DNA of 35,006 bases from an uncultured Clostridia bacterium (GTDB lineage: Bacteria; Bacillota; Clostridia; Christensenellales; Borkfalkiaceae). The first letter of the stretch is position 1. Each line of letters begins with the position of its first letter. The translations under genes and the position numbers were made by a program. The notes beneath the pieces were generated by a model that saw only the letters and a list, made by a program, of their open reading frames with translations, was not told the origin of the DNA and searched no databases. Below are positions 7,821 to 16,539 of the stretch, in pieces. Location of the stretch: NCBI GenBank assembly GCA_944375795.1, contig CALWAU010000008.1, forward strand, positions 1 to 35,006, written 5' to 3'.

Positions 7821-8927
7821 TCAAAGATTTTTCAATTGTCGGTACGCGAGAAAGAGCGCATAATTTATCGCCGTCTCCGTGATTTCCCTGCGGGAACCTT
7901 CAAAGCGATAGCGATATACGTACACCTTTTCCCGCAGCCCGACGGCGAGATAGCAAAGCCCGACGGGCAGCTCCGTCCTGTCCGACTTGGGCCCCGCGAG
8001 GCCGGTCGTCGCGATCGATATGTCGCAATCCCCCGAAGCGATGAGCCCGGCGGCCATTTCGTAGGCGGTCTCGTCGGACACGGGCCCCACCGTTTTCAAA
8101 GTATACTCCGAAACGCCCAGGCGCTTTATCTTTGCACGCTCGTCATACGTATTCAGTCCCTCGAAGTACACTTCGCTGGCGCCGGGAACGGATACGATGC
8201 GGCGCGCGACGCCTCCGCCCGTAAAGGATTCCGCGACGCTGATCTTTTTGCCGCGGAGCTTCAGAAGCTGCACCAGCCTCTTTTCTATCGGCGTGTCGTC
8301 CAGCGCGTACACGCTGTCTCCCAGCCCCTCCGTCAAAAGGCGCAGAACGTCGTCCGTGAGCATCTTCGGAACGGAGGAATCGTAGACGATTTCGATGACG
8401 TCATCGGCATGGCTCCTTCTGTCATTATACGTCAATCTGTCCCCGCTCATGCGTTTCGCGTCCGCGAGCAGCTTTTTTACCGTCTCCCCGTCCGCGCCCA
8501 TCGCGCGCACGACCATGCGGTCGAACCGCACGCCGTACTTGCGTTCGAGAAAGGGAACGCACACGCCGCGGACGTATTCCGCGCCCGATTCCCCGCCGTC
8601 CGCAGACAGCAGAAAGAGGGAAAAATCCCCCTCTCCGAAAATCCCCGCGCCGGACAGGGTGCGCTGAGCAAAGGGCGCCTTCACCAGCCCCGCGAGAAAA
8701 TCGCCGACGCGGACGAGGGAAGCCCGCTCCGCGACCACCGCCAGATTTTCCGCCTCCGAACGAAGCCCCGAGACCGCCTCCGAAAAGCCCTCCTCGTCCT
8801 CCGAGGAAAGAATGCGTATTTCGGAAAAGGGATAGCCCCCCGAAAGAAACGCGTCCGCGACGCAGGCAAAATCGAGCGAAGCGAGGCCGTCCTTGCAATT
8901 TCTCAATACGATGCAGGCGTTTTTCAT
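7821..8927 (-). CDS. cinA: CinA-family protein (NMN amidohydrolase domain)
   Basis: 368 residues. The C-terminal third (about 215-365) is a clear CinA/PncC domain, which deamidates nicotinamide mononucleotide in the pyridine nucleotide salvage cycle: the active-site segment AESFTGGGVA (usually AESCTGG) keeps the Ser, and TTGLAGP matches the conserved loop. The N-terminal ~210 residues should be the MoaB-like COG1058 domain, but the usual start (GTELL-like motif) is not recognisable; only DRLTYNDRRSHADDV-type fragments remain, so this half is either strongly diverged or replaced. Placement between pgsA and recA is the standard position of cinA. Ribosome binding site is weak (GAGGG at 11 nt). 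Confidence 0.85.
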   Translation of the reverse strand: MKNACIVLRNCKDGLASLDFACVADAFLSGGYPFSEIRILSSEDEEGFSEAVSGLRSEAENLAVVAERASLVRVGDFLAGLVKAPFAQRTLSGAGIFGEGDFSLFLLSADGGESGAEYVRGVCVPFLERKYGVRFDRMVVRAMGADGETVKKLLADAKRMSGDRLTYNDRRSHADDVIEIVYDSSVPKMLTDDVLRLLTEGLGDSVYALDDTPIEKRLVQLLKLRGKKISVAESFTGGGVARRIVSVPGASEVYFEGLNTYDERAKIKRLGVSEYTLKTVGPVSDETAYEMAAGLIASGDCDISIATTGLAGPKSDRTELPVGLCYLAVGLREKVYVYRYRFEGSRREITETAINYALFLAYRQLKNL

Positions 8928-8964
8928 CTGACAGTGAACCCTCGATTGTATATTCCCTCGTCCG

Positions 8965-9555
8965 TCACCGTTCGTTGTCCGCCAGGACCTGCCTGTTTTT
9001 CAGCACGTACGAGACGCCCGACCAGACGGTGAGGACCACGGCGACGGCAAACAGCACCAGCCCGATGACGTTGAGCACCTTTCCCGCTGTCCCCGAAAAG
9101 TCCGCGGAGAGGAGAAGGAAGAAAATGCATACGTCCTGGAAGGTAGTCTTGTATTTGCCGAGTTTTTCCGCGGCGAGGACGATCCCCGAAGCCGCGGCTA
9201 TCTGGCGGAAAGCGCTGATGATCAGCTCCCGCGCGAGAATGACGCAGATACAGACGGCGCCCGCGATATAGCACCACGTCCCGAACAGTCCGAAAATATT
9301 CTCCGCCGTGAGCGCCAGAATGAACGCCGTCGCGACCAGCACTTTGTCCGCGATGGGGTCGAGAAATTTCCCGAGGTTGGTGACGAGCCCGCGCGAACGG
9401 GCAATGTGCCCGTCCAGCATATCGGTGAGCGCCGCGGCCGCGAAAATCACCGCCGCAATCACGCGGTTGTAAGGCACCGCCTCGAGATAGAAAAAGAGAA
9501 TGAACACGGGGATCATGCAGATCCTCACGACGGAAATCTTATTGGGCAGATTCAT
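8965..9555 (-). CDS. pgsA: CDP-diacylglycerol-glycerol-3-phosphate transferase
   Basis: Membrane enzyme that makes phosphatidylglycerol phosphate, the precursor of phosphatidylglycerol and cardiolipin. 196 residues, full family length. The CDP-alcohol phosphotransferase signature is complete: Asp 45, Asp 48, Gly 49, Ala 52, Arg 53, Gly 62, Asp 66 and Asp 70 in the stretch from DMLDGHIAR to LDPIAD. Four to six hydrophobic helices are visible. Its ATG overlaps the rimO stop (ATGA), which shows translational coupling. A different CDP-alcohol transferase (for example cardiolipin synthase-like) is possible in principle, but the length and the neighbours favour pgsA. Confidence 0.95.
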   Translation of the reverse strand: MNLPNKISVVRICMIPVFILFFYLEAVPYNRVIAAVIFAAAALTDMLDGHIARSRGLVTNLGKFLDPIADKVLVATAFILALTAENIFGLFGTWCYIAGAVCICVILARELIISAFRQIAAASGIVLAAEKLGKYKTTFQDVCIFFLLLSADFSGTAGKVLNVIGLVLFAVAVVLTVWSGVSYVLKNRQVLADNER

Positions 9556-10886
9556 GCGCGATAGTCCTCCGTGGCGCCGTACAGGTCATAGCTGTCGGAG
9601 CCGTTTATGATGACCCGGAGCGTCTCACCCTGAGCCGCTTCCCGGGCGTTGAAATATACCTTTCCGTCGATGTCGGGCGCACTGAAATACGCCCTGCCGA
9701 CGAAACAGCCTCTGTCGTAATCGATCCCGTCGCAGAGCACCTCCAGCTCCTTTCCGACAAACGAGGAGAGAAAGGCCTCCGAAACGGGCCGCTGCGCCTC
9801 GTACAGCTCCCGCACGCGACGGCGCTTGGTGGAGGGATGCACCTGGGGCGACATCCTCGCCGCGGCGGTATCCGGCTCCCGCGAGTAAGCGAAAAAGCCG
9901 CAGTTGACGAGCCCCGCCTCGCCGAGAAAGGCTTTGAGACCCTCGTGCTCCTCCTCCGTTTCCCCGGGGAACCCCGCGATGAACGTGGAGCGCACCGCGA
10001 TCCCCGGAACGCGTTTCCGAAGCTTGTCCAAAAGCCCGAGATACTCCTTTCGGCTCCCCTTCCGGTTCATGAGCTTCAGGATACGGTCCTCCGAATGCTG
10101 CAAGGGAATGTCTATGTACCTGACGATCTTTTCGTTTTGCGCGATCTCGTCCATCAACGCGTCCCCGATGACGTCGGGATAACAGTACAAAAGCCGCAGC
10201 GAGCGGATATTGTCCAGCCGCGAAAGGGAACGGAGAAGGTGCACGAAACGATTTTCTCCGTACAGATCCTCCCCGTAACGGGTGGTATCCTGCGCGACCA
10301 CGATGAGTTCCGAAAGTTCGCCGAGCCCTTCCGCCTCCCGCAGGAGCTGTTCCTCGGGATAAGAGACATACTTTCCGCGGATCTTCGGAATCAGGCAATA
10401 CGTACAGTGATTGTTGCAGCCGTCCGCGATTTTGAGATAAGCGTAATGCGCGGGCGTGGTGAGGACCCGTCCGGAGCAAAAGCCGTCCGCCCCCTTTCCC
10501 ACAAAATTTTCCCGCGCGCCTTCCGCGTACGATTTTTCCAGCGCGTCGAAGATCCGCCCGTAATCGCGGGTGCCGAGGAACACGTCCGCCTCCGTGAGCG
10601 GCCCGAACAGCTCGCCGATGAATTTCTGGGGCAGGCACCCCGTCACCGCAAGTTTCTCCAGCTTGCCCCGCTCCTTATACGCGGCGCATTCCAGAATCGT
10701 GTCGATGGCTTCCCGCCTGGATTCTTCGAGGAAAGCGCAGGTATTGACGATGACGATCTGCGCCTCGGACAGGTCGTCCGTGAGCGTACAGCCGCGCTTC
10801 TTCAACCGGAACAGCAGCTTTTCGCTGTCCACCCGGTTTTTGTCGCAGCCGAGAGAGATGATACCGAATTTTTTGTTTTCCAGCAT
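9552..10886 (-). CDS. rimO: Ribosomal protein S12 methylthiotransferase
   Basis: Radical-SAM enzyme that adds a methylthio group to an Asp of ribosomal protein S12. 444 residues, usual length. Domains: N-terminal UPF0004 domain with cluster cysteines in ISLGCDKNRVDSE and NTCAFLEES, the radical-SAM CNNHCTYC motif, and a C-terminal TRAM domain. The S-L-G-C-x-K-N-x-V-D-S-E signature separates RimO from MiaB. The start is set at ATG 10886 (protein begins MLENKKFG); the TTG at 10916 overlaps the ftsK stop and adds 10 non-conserved residues. The ribosome binding site is weak (GGGA). Gap to ftsK is 26 nt, and the stop overlaps pgsA. Confidence 0.95.
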   Translation of the reverse strand: MLENKKFGIISLGCDKNRVDSEKLLFRLKKRGCTLTDDLSEAQIVIVNTCAFLEESRREAIDTILECAAYKERGKLEKLAVTGCLPQKFIGELFGPLTEADVFLGTRDYGRIFDALEKSYAEGARENFVGKGADGFCSGRVLTTPAHYAYLKIADGCNNHCTYCLIPKIRGKYVSYPEEQLLREAEGLGELSELIVVAQDTTRYGEDLYGENRFVHLLRSLSRLDNIRSLRLLYCYPDVIGDALMDEIAQNEKIVRYIDIPLQHSEDRILKLMNRKGSRKEYLGLLDKLRKRVPGIAVRSTFIAGFPGETEEEHEGLKAFLGEAGLVNCGFFAYSREPDTAAARMSPQVHPSTKRRRVRELYEAQRPVSEAFLSSFVGKELEVLCDGIDYDRGCFVGRAYFSAPDIDGKVYFNAREAAQGETLRVIINGSDSYDLYGATEDYRA

Positions 10887-10912
10887 TCCGTTTTTCCCGT
10901 ATCGGGTCCGCC

Positions 10913-13900
10913 TCAAAGCGGCCCGTATTTAAGCTCGAATTCTTCCTTCGTGATGAGCACTTTTCTCGCCTTTGCGCCGTCGAATGCGGAAATATAGCCC
11001 ATATCCTCCATCCATTCGATGATTTTGCCCGCCTTGTTATAGCCGACCGAGCATTTGCGCTGAATCATGGAAATAGAGGCGCTGCCGCTTTGAATGATGT
11101 AGCGGAGGGCGTCGCTGTATACTTCTTCGACGCTGTCGTCGTCCCCGTCGTCCGAATCTTCGCCCGCGGAACGGGTGTTGTTGATGAAATCGGAAACGGT
11201 TTCGTCGAAATCCGCCTCGTTGTTGGCCTTGATGTAATTGACGACCTTCTGGGCGTCCTCCGAGGAGATGGACGCACCCTGAACGCGGCAGGGCGTGTTC
11301 ATTCCCGCCATGAGATAGAGCAAATCCCCCATGCCCAGAAGCTTCTGCGCACCCGAAGCGTCGAGAATGACCCTCGAATCGACGTCGGAAGCGACGGAGA
11401 AAGCGATTCTGGTGGGCAGGTTTCCCTTGATGGTGCCCGTGATGACGTCCGCCGACGGACGCTGGGTGGCGAGAATGAGGTGAATGCCCGCCGCGCGCGA
11501 TTTCTGGGTGAGGTTCTGTATCCGGTCCTCCACTTCCTTTTTGGCGGAAAGCATCAGATCGGCAAGCTCGTCCACGATGATGACGATCTTGGGCAGTTTC
11601 TCCTCCCCCGCGGGCAGGGCGGCGTTATACTCATCCACGTTGACGACGTACGTCCCCGAGCGGCTCATCTGCTCGAACAGCTCGTAACGGCGGTTCATCT
11701 CCCCGATCGCCCAGTTGAGACTTTGAATCACCTTGTTGATTTCCGTGATGATTTCGTTGATCATCAGGTGCGGCAGATGGTCGTAAATGACGAACTCCGT
11801 CTTTTTGGGGTCGATGAGAATGAGCCGAAGCTCCTGGGGAGAATATTTGTAAATCAGACTGATGATGAGGCTGCGCAAAAACACGCTTTTGCCCGAGCCC
11901 GACGCGCCCGCCACCAAAAGGTGGGTCATCTTGCAGATGTCGCCGTATATCTTGCGGTTGCCGACGTCCTTCCCCATCGCAAACACGAGCGCCGTCGGCT
12001 TGGACTTGGTAAATCCGTCCCCCGTCAGCATGCAGCCGAGCTGCACGAACTGCCTGTTTTTGTTGGGCACCTCGATGCTCACCGCGCCGTCCTCGAAATT
12101 GGGGTAGATATTCACCCCCTTGCTGGCGTAGAGGTTCATCGCGATTTCCTGGTCGAGCGAAACGACCTTCCGCGCCGAAATGTTGCGCGGAATGACGACG
12201 TTGTACCTCGTGACGGTGGGACCGTACGTGACGGACCCTATCGTCGCATCGGAAACCTTGAAGGCCTCGAGCGTCTCCAATATGGTCTGCTTGGTGTTTT
12301 CCACCTCTTCCGAACTCGCGTCCGGCTCCACGTCGCGGCAATCGAAATAATCGAGCGGCGCCGTCTGGTAGGGAACGTTGACGCGGCGTTTCTTGGGGGC
12401 GGGAGGCGGCTCCGGTTTTTTCTCCCGGGGGGCGGGTTCCTCCCGATTTTCTTCCCGGCCGAAAAGCCCGTCCGAACGCCCGAAGGCTTCCCCTCTCCGC
12501 CCCGCGGAATCGTCGTCCGTCAGCGAGGCGCGGGAAACGCTTTCCCGTCCCCTGTCCGGCTCTCCGAAATCCGAGCGGAGGCTGTACGGGTCGTCCTCCT
12601 CGTCGAAAATATTCTTTCTGTCCTCCTCCGGGGCCTCATCTTCTTCGGGCACTGCACGCCCCCGGAAAGTCTCCTCCCCGCCGCGGGCGGACGGAAAATC
12701 GTCCTCCTCGGAGGCGAGGGAACCGAACAGCCCCCGTTCGGAATCCTCGCGGGAAGAAGGGCGTTCTTCCTCCTCCTGCAATCCGTAAATATTGGGATTG
12801 GAGGTGGAAAAAATATCCATGAAGCTGGGCCGGGCGGAATCTTCCCGCTTTTCCTCTCCCCTCCCCTCTTCCGGGAGAGCCGCATCGCGCGCGGGCGGCT
12901 GAGGTTCGGGACGCACGGGCTGAACGGGTTGAACGGGCTGTATAGGCTGCACGGGCTCGGACCGCATCGATTCGGACCGCATCGGTTCGGGCGGAGCGGA
13001 ACGGGCGGGCGGAATAAAATCTTCCCTGCGGACTTCTCCGCCGCGGGTCTCCGCCCCGAAAGCGTCCCCGTAAGCGAACGGACGGGTGGGAGATACGGGC
13101 GGCGCAGATTGTGCGGGCTGCGCAGGCGGCACATTCCGCGCGGAATCGCTCTCCCCGGCGGCTTTGCCGAAACCGGGTTCCTCTCCGCCTTCGTGCAGCG
13201 TCCGCGGCGTATATAAATCCTTTCCCCGGGCGTTGTCCGTCAAAATTTTTGCCGGGCGGGCGGGCTCCTCTCCCCCGTTCACCGAATCGGCATACGCCGA
13301 AGAATAAGAACCGGAAAATCCGCCCTCGTAAACGGTGGGCTGATTGGGGTCGGCGGGAGGCCGCTTGTTGACGTTGGCATTATTGTCGAAAATCAGATTC
13401 TTCCGATAAATTTCCGCGGGCGTACCGCCGAAGAGAAATTCGCGGCTCTTCTGATACTCATAATTTGCATCGGCCGCGGAAGCCGGCGGCTCCGCCGTCG
13501 GCGCGGAAGGCGTTCCGAAGGGAGAAAAGGCATTGTTTTCCCTCTCCCGGGGCAGCTGAACGGGATAAGGCGTCCCGCGCGGCGTTCCGTCGGGAAGGGT
13601 GACCCCCGGCCTCTGGCGGACCTCCGGCCGCACGGCATATTCGCGACGGCCGTACTGCCCCGCGGAATAGGGCTCGTCGGGAGCGGCGGGCGACGGATCC
13701 GTCTCGGGCGTCCGGGCCTGTCCCGCGGCGGGAGAACCATTGGGCCACGGAGTTCCGTAAACGGGCTCCCCGTCGGAGCGAACGCGATTTTCGCGGACGG
13801 GCGGAGAAAAAGTCCCCTCCCCTCCCGCGGGCATTCCGCTTCCGGGAAGGGCGGATTCGCCCCGCCCTTTCTCCGCCTTGCCCTCCGTTTTCTTTGCCCT

Positions 13901-14464
13901 GCGGGGCAGCGATTTGCCCGCCCAGAAATAGACGGAAAGATAGGCAAACAGCAAAAACAGCACGGAAAAAATCACGAGCGCGCCGATCCGCGTCGTCAGC
14001 CGCGCGAGGGGATACACGAGCAGCGCCCCCGCCCAGCCCGCCGGCGTGGCGGCATCGATCCCGTGCGCGCCCTCGCCGGGTGCGCGGAAGCAGCGGGAAA
14101 GATATCCCGACAAATCCCAGGAATAGGTAAAGGCGGTATGTACGATGAGCATCGCGCAAACGACGGCGACGGCGAGCGTCGCCGCGACCTTGCGGTTGCG
14201 GACAAATCGTTTTCCGATGAACGAAGCGACGGAAAGATAGACGGCGGCGAGAAGGATCGGATAGGCCAGATAACCGAACAATCCGAGCAAAAAGGAATTG
14301 ACGGCGATGCCGATATTACCGAAAATCAAAGACCGCGTGCACAGAATGAGAAAAGCGAGCGCGGAAAACAGAGCGCATACCGCGCTCACGCTCTCCCGGG
14401 TGACGATACCGGACTCCTTTCCCCTCTCCTTTTCGTCCTTTTCCTTTTCGCGATTTTCTTTCAA
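10913..14464 (-). CDS. ftsK: FtsK/SpoIIIE DNA translocase
   Basis: Septal DNA pump that clears chromosomes at division. 1183 residues. N-terminal membrane domain with about four helices (roughly 25-190); a very long Pro/Glu/Arg/Ser-rich linker (about 190-690) with VQP repeats; then the RecA-like motor with Walker A ASGSGKS (Lys 859), Walker B IVIIVDELADL (about 957-967) and the TQRPSADVITG segment; and a C-terminal winged-helix gamma domain (about 1120-1183) that reads oriented DNA sites. SpoIIIE of Bacillus has about 790 residues, so the linker is roughly 400 longer. A TTG start at 14464 is chosen because GGAGG lies 8 nt upstream; the GTG at 14473 directly abuts that site. FtsK and SpoIIIE cannot be told apart here. 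Confidence 0.95.
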   Translation of the reverse strand: MKENREKEKDEKERGKESGIVTRESVSAVCALFSALAFLILCTRSLIFGNIGIAVNSFLLGLFGYLAYPILLAAVYLSVASFIGKRFVRNRKVAATLAVAVVCAMLIVHTAFTYSWDLSGYLSRCFRAPGEGAHGIDAATPAGWAGALLVYPLARLTTRIGALVIFSVLFLLFAYLSVYFWAGKSLPRRAKKTEGKAEKGRGESALPGSGMPAGGEGTFSPPVRENRVRSDGEPVYGTPWPNGSPAAGQARTPETDPSPAAPDEPYSAGQYGRREYAVRPEVRQRPGVTLPDGTPRGTPYPVQLPRERENNAFSPFGTPSAPTAEPPASAADANYEYQKSREFLFGGTPAEIYRKNLIFDNNANVNKRPPADPNQPTVYEGGFSGSYSSAYADSVNGGEEPARPAKILTDNARGKDLYTPRTLHEGGEEPGFGKAAGESDSARNVPPAQPAQSAPPVSPTRPFAYGDAFGAETRGGEVRREDFIPPARSAPPEPMRSESMRSEPVQPIQPVQPVQPVRPEPQPPARDAALPEEGRGEEKREDSARPSFMDIFSTSNPNIYGLQEEEERPSSREDSERGLFGSLASEEDDFPSARGGEETFRGRAVPEEDEAPEEDRKNIFDEEDDPYSLRSDFGEPDRGRESVSRASLTDDDSAGRRGEAFGRSDGLFGREENREEPAPREKKPEPPPAPKKRRVNVPYQTAPLDYFDCRDVEPDASSEEVENTKQTILETLEAFKVSDATIGSVTYGPTVTRYNVVIPRNISARKVVSLDQEIAMNLYASKGVNIYPNFEDGAVSIEVPNKNRQFVQLGCMLTGDGFTKSKPTALVFAMGKDVGNRKIYGDICKMTHLLVAGASGSGKSVFLRSLIISLIYKYSPQELRLILIDPKKTEFVIYDHLPHLMINEIITEINKVIQSLNWAIGEMNRRYELFEQMSRSGTYVVNVDEYNAALPAGEEKLPKIVIIVDELADLMLSAKKEVEDRIQNLTQKSRAAGIHLILATQRPSADVITGTIKGNLPTRIAFSVASDVDSRVILDASGAQKLLGMGDLLYLMAGMNTPCRVQGASISSEDAQKVVNYIKANNEADFDETVSDFINNTRSAGEDSDDGDDDSVEEVYSDALRYIIQSGSASISMIQRKCSVGYNKAGKIIEWMEDMGYISAFDGAKARKVLITKEEFELKYGPL
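12911..12989. repeat. Coding tandem repeats in the ftsK linker
   Basis: Five tandem 9-bp units of the type ACGGGCTGA (about 12914-12958) encode V/I-Q-P repeats. Beside them, two 15-bp units (about 12960-12989) encode SESMR/SEPMR-type repeats. They lie in the disordered linker of ftsK and probably change length by slippage. Confidence 0.75.
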
Positions 14465-14493
14465 GGCTGACACCTCCCCGTTTATACCTATTT

Positions 14494-14522
14494 ATTATAA
14501 CATTTTTTTTCGCTTTTATCAA
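14494..14522 (-). promoter_or_regulatory. Sigma-A promoter of the ftsK operon
   Basis: On the minus strand TTGATA (14517-14522) and a perfect TATAAT (14494-14499) are separated by 17 bp. It gives a short leader and probably transcribes ftsK-rimO-pgsA-cinA-recA-nadE. Confidence 0.85.
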
Positions 14523-14534
14523 TTGTATTTAAGC

Positions 14535-14583
14535 AAAAAAACGGCGGCGGGAAAGAGTTTTTTTCTTTTTCTCCTTCCCGCCG
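14535..14583 (-). terminator. Rho-independent terminator of murC
   Basis: On the minus strand a stem built from ACGGCGGGAA and TTCCCGCCGCCGT (one bulge) with an A-rich loop is followed by seven T residues (14535-14541). It lies 35 nt after the murC stop and just before the ftsK promoter. Confidence 0.85.
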
Positions 14584-14617
14584 TCTTTACAGAAGCGTCC
14601 GAACGCCTCCCCGGCGC

Positions 14618-15970
14618 TCACTTATTCAGTTCCCGCAGCAGATACCGCGCCGCATAGTAAATGTCCCCCGCCCCGAGAAACAGCGCGATGTCCCCCGGCT
14701 GCAGAGTGGCTTTCAGCCATGTCCTCAGCTCCCGCACGCTTTCGGCGTACAGGCAGTTTCCCACGTTCCGGGCCAGCGTCTTTGCGCTTCCCGCCTCGTC
14801 GAAATACTCCCTCGCCGGATACGTCTTATAAATCATGAGATTTTTCACGGGCCGGAGCGCCTTTACAAAATCCTCCATCAGCAGCTTGGTCCGCGAATAG
14901 GTATGCGGCTGAAAAACCGCGTACAGCCGTCCGCGGCACATTCCTTCCGCCGTCGCAATCGTCGCGGCGATCTCGCGCGGATGATGGGCGTAATCGCAGA
15001 TAAAAGAGGCGCCCCCGTAGCTTCCGATGCACTCGAAACGCCTCTTTACCGCCGTAAACGTCTCCAATCCGCGCACGATTTCCCTTTCGTCGAACCCGTA
15101 GCCGCGCATCGCCGCAAACGCCGCCAGAGCGTTATAGACGTTACAGCGCCCCGCGGCGTTCAGGCGTATCCGACAGAGCGCCTTCCCGTATTCCGCCACC
15201 GTAAAGGAATACCGCTCCCCCGTCTGCCGCAGATCGACGGCGCGGTAATCGGCGTCCGCGGCGTCGATGCCGAAAGTGGAAAAATCCCCCAGATTCCGGC
15301 ACCTTTCGTCGTCGGCGCAGACAAAAGCGAGCTCCGCGCCCTCACAATAATTTCGGAAAGTCTCGACGAGCTCATCCAGATCGCGATAGCATTCCATGTG
15401 GTCGCGGTCGATATTCAGAAGAATCGCGCGGTCCGAACGGATATCCAGCAGATTTTTTTTGTATTCGCACGCCTCCGTGACGAAAAAATCGCTGCCGTTC
15501 ATGTAAAAATTTCCGAATTCGCAATCCTCTCCCCCGATGTGCGCCGCAAAGCGGACGCCCGTCTCTTTGAGTACGTGCGCGCACATGGCGGTGCAGGTGG
15601 TTTTTCCGTGACTCCCCGCCACGGCGACGACGTGCGAAAAATCCCCGCAGATTTCCCCGAGCAGCTCCGACCTCTTTCGGACGAGCTTTCCCGCCCGCCG
15701 CGCCGCGGAAAGCTCCGCATTGTCGTCGGAGACCGCGCTGGTGTATACCACCTCGTCCGCCTCCGAAAGGCACGGGTTTTCCGCATCCGAGCCGACGAAG
15801 ACGCGAACGCCCAGAGAAATCAGTTCCTCCGTCCGCTCCCCCGCGGCCATGTCGCTGCCCGATACCTCGAGGCCGCGCGCGAGCAGATATTTCGCCAATG
15901 CACTCATGCTCACGCCGCCGATGCCGATAAAGTAGAATTTACGAATGTTTTCCCGATGTCCCGCCCGCAT
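14618..15970 (-). CDS. murC: UDP-N-acetylmuramate-L-alanine ligase
   Basis: Adds L-Ala to UDP-MurNAc, the first amino acid of the peptidoglycan stem peptide. 450 residues, full length. Seen: the N-terminal UDP-binding loop GIGGVSMSALA (16-26), the ATP loop GSHGKTT (119-125), and central/C-terminal Mur ligase motifs such as DYAHHPREI and FQPHTYSRT. It is cut off from the main cell-wall cluster, standing alone between ftsK and the divergent spoVG with its own terminator. The ATG at 15970 has no recognisable Shine-Dalgarno sequence in its AT-rich leader. Confidence 0.96.
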   Translation of the reverse strand: MRAGHRENIRKFYFIGIGGVSMSALAKYLLARGLEVSGSDMAAGERTEELISLGVRVFVGSDAENPCLSEADEVVYTSAVSDDNAELSAARRAGKLVRKRSELLGEICGDFSHVVAVAGSHGKTTCTAMCAHVLKETGVRFAAHIGGEDCEFGNFYMNGSDFFVTEACEYKKNLLDIRSDRAILLNIDRDHMECYRDLDELVETFRNYCEGAELAFVCADDERCRNLGDFSTFGIDAADADYRAVDLRQTGERYSFTVAEYGKALCRIRLNAAGRCNVYNALAAFAAMRGYGFDEREIVRGLETFTAVKRRFECIGSYGGASFICDYAHHPREIAATIATAEGMCRGRLYAVFQPHTYSRTKLLMEDFVKALRPVKNLMIYKTYPAREYFDEAGSAKTLARNVGNCLYAESVRELRTWLKATLQPGDIALFLGAGDIYYAARYLLRELNK

Positions 15971-16020
15971 GAAATATATATATGAGGTATAACGAATTTT
16001 TATGCCGGCTATCGCATATT

Positions 16021-16026
16021 ATTATA
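16021..16026 (-). promoter_or_regulatory. Probable -10 box of murC
   Basis: A perfect TATAAT on the minus strand lies about 50 bp before the murC start. Only a poor -35 (TTAACT, 15-bp spacing) is visible, in a T-rich tract shared with the divergent spoVG promoter. Confidence 0.45.
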
Positions 16027-16056
16027 GAAAAAAACAAAAAAAGTTAATCGAAATAC

Positions 16057-16085
16057 TTGAAATTTTTATGACAATGTGATAGAAT
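16057..16085 (+). promoter_or_regulatory. Promoter of spoVG
   Basis: TTGAAA (16057-16062) and TAGAAT (16080-16085) are separated by 17 bp, 44 bp before the spoVG start. This is a sigma-A type promoter; no sigma-H consensus (as used by Bacillus subtilis spoVG) was recognised. Confidence 0.7.
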
Positions 16086-16128
16086 AGTGATAATATAATC
16101 AAAAATACTGATAACGGGGTGTTGCAGT

Positions 16129-16401
16129 ATGAATATTTCGGATATAAGGGTAAAAATATTGGATTCCGGAGGCAAAATAAAGGCCGTTGCCGCCATTACC
16201 TTTGACGCTTGCTTCGTCGTGCACGACGTCAAAATTATTCAGGGGGCGGAGAGCTTGTTCGTCACCATGCCCGGCCGCAAATCGACGGACGGGAAATATA
16301 AGGACATCGCCCATCCCATCGATACGCCGACGCGGGAAATGATTTCGTCCGCCGTGCTGAACGCTTATGAAGAAGCGCGGCAAGCGGCCGCCCGGGCCTG
16401 A
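16129..16401 (+). CDS. spoVG: SpoVG-family RNA/DNA-binding regulator
   Basis: Small nucleic-acid-binding regulator first known from stage V sporulation and from control of septation; in Listeria and Staphylococcus it acts as a global regulator of cell wall and virulence. 90 residues, the usual length, with the family pattern ISDIRVKIL at the start, VIHDVKIIQG-like VVHDVKIIQGAESLFV, and MPGRKSTDGKYKDIAHPI. GGGGTG lies 7 nt before the ATG. It is a single-gene unit, divergent from murC and convergent with ftsZ. spoVG alone does not show that the organism sporulates. Confidence 0.95.
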   Translation: MNISDIRVKILDSGGKIKAVAAITFDACFVVHDVKIIQGAESLFVTMPGRKSTDGKYKDIAHPIDTPTREMISSAVLNAYEEARQAAARA

Positions 16402-16486
16402 AGTCTGACCCGCACGCTCTTTTCTCCCCTTCGGGGGAAATCTTCCCATGTTCATTCATAATTCTGATTTATTCTTCCTTAAAGGG

Positions 16487-16517
16487 AAAGGCGTCCGTGC
16501 TGAACGGGCGCCTTTTC
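16487..16517 (+). terminator. Terminator between spoVG and ftsZ
   Basis: A near-perfect stem AAAGGCGTCCGT/ACGGGCGCCTTT (one G-T pair) has a 5-nt loop and is followed by TTTTCTCT on the plus strand, so it ends spoVG. It also lies 23 nt after the ftsZ stop and may end that convergent transcript, though the T-run on the minus strand is poor. Confidence 0.75.
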
Positions 16518-16539
16518 TCTGCGTCATCGGACGTCGATT

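Noticed and set aside
5958..9032. Open frame of 1024 codons on the plus strand opposite nadE, recA and cinA
   Set aside because: It is a stop-free shadow caused by GC-rich codon use; it crosses three well-supported genes, has no family motif and an Arg/His/Gly-rich composition.
11090..13216. Open frame of 708 codons opposite ftsK
   Set aside because: Antisense shadow of the ftsK motor and linker; no recognisable domain and no ribosome binding site.
16099..16455. Minus-strand frame opposite spoVG
   Set aside because: The SpoVG reading is unmistakable, and the opposite frame has no support.
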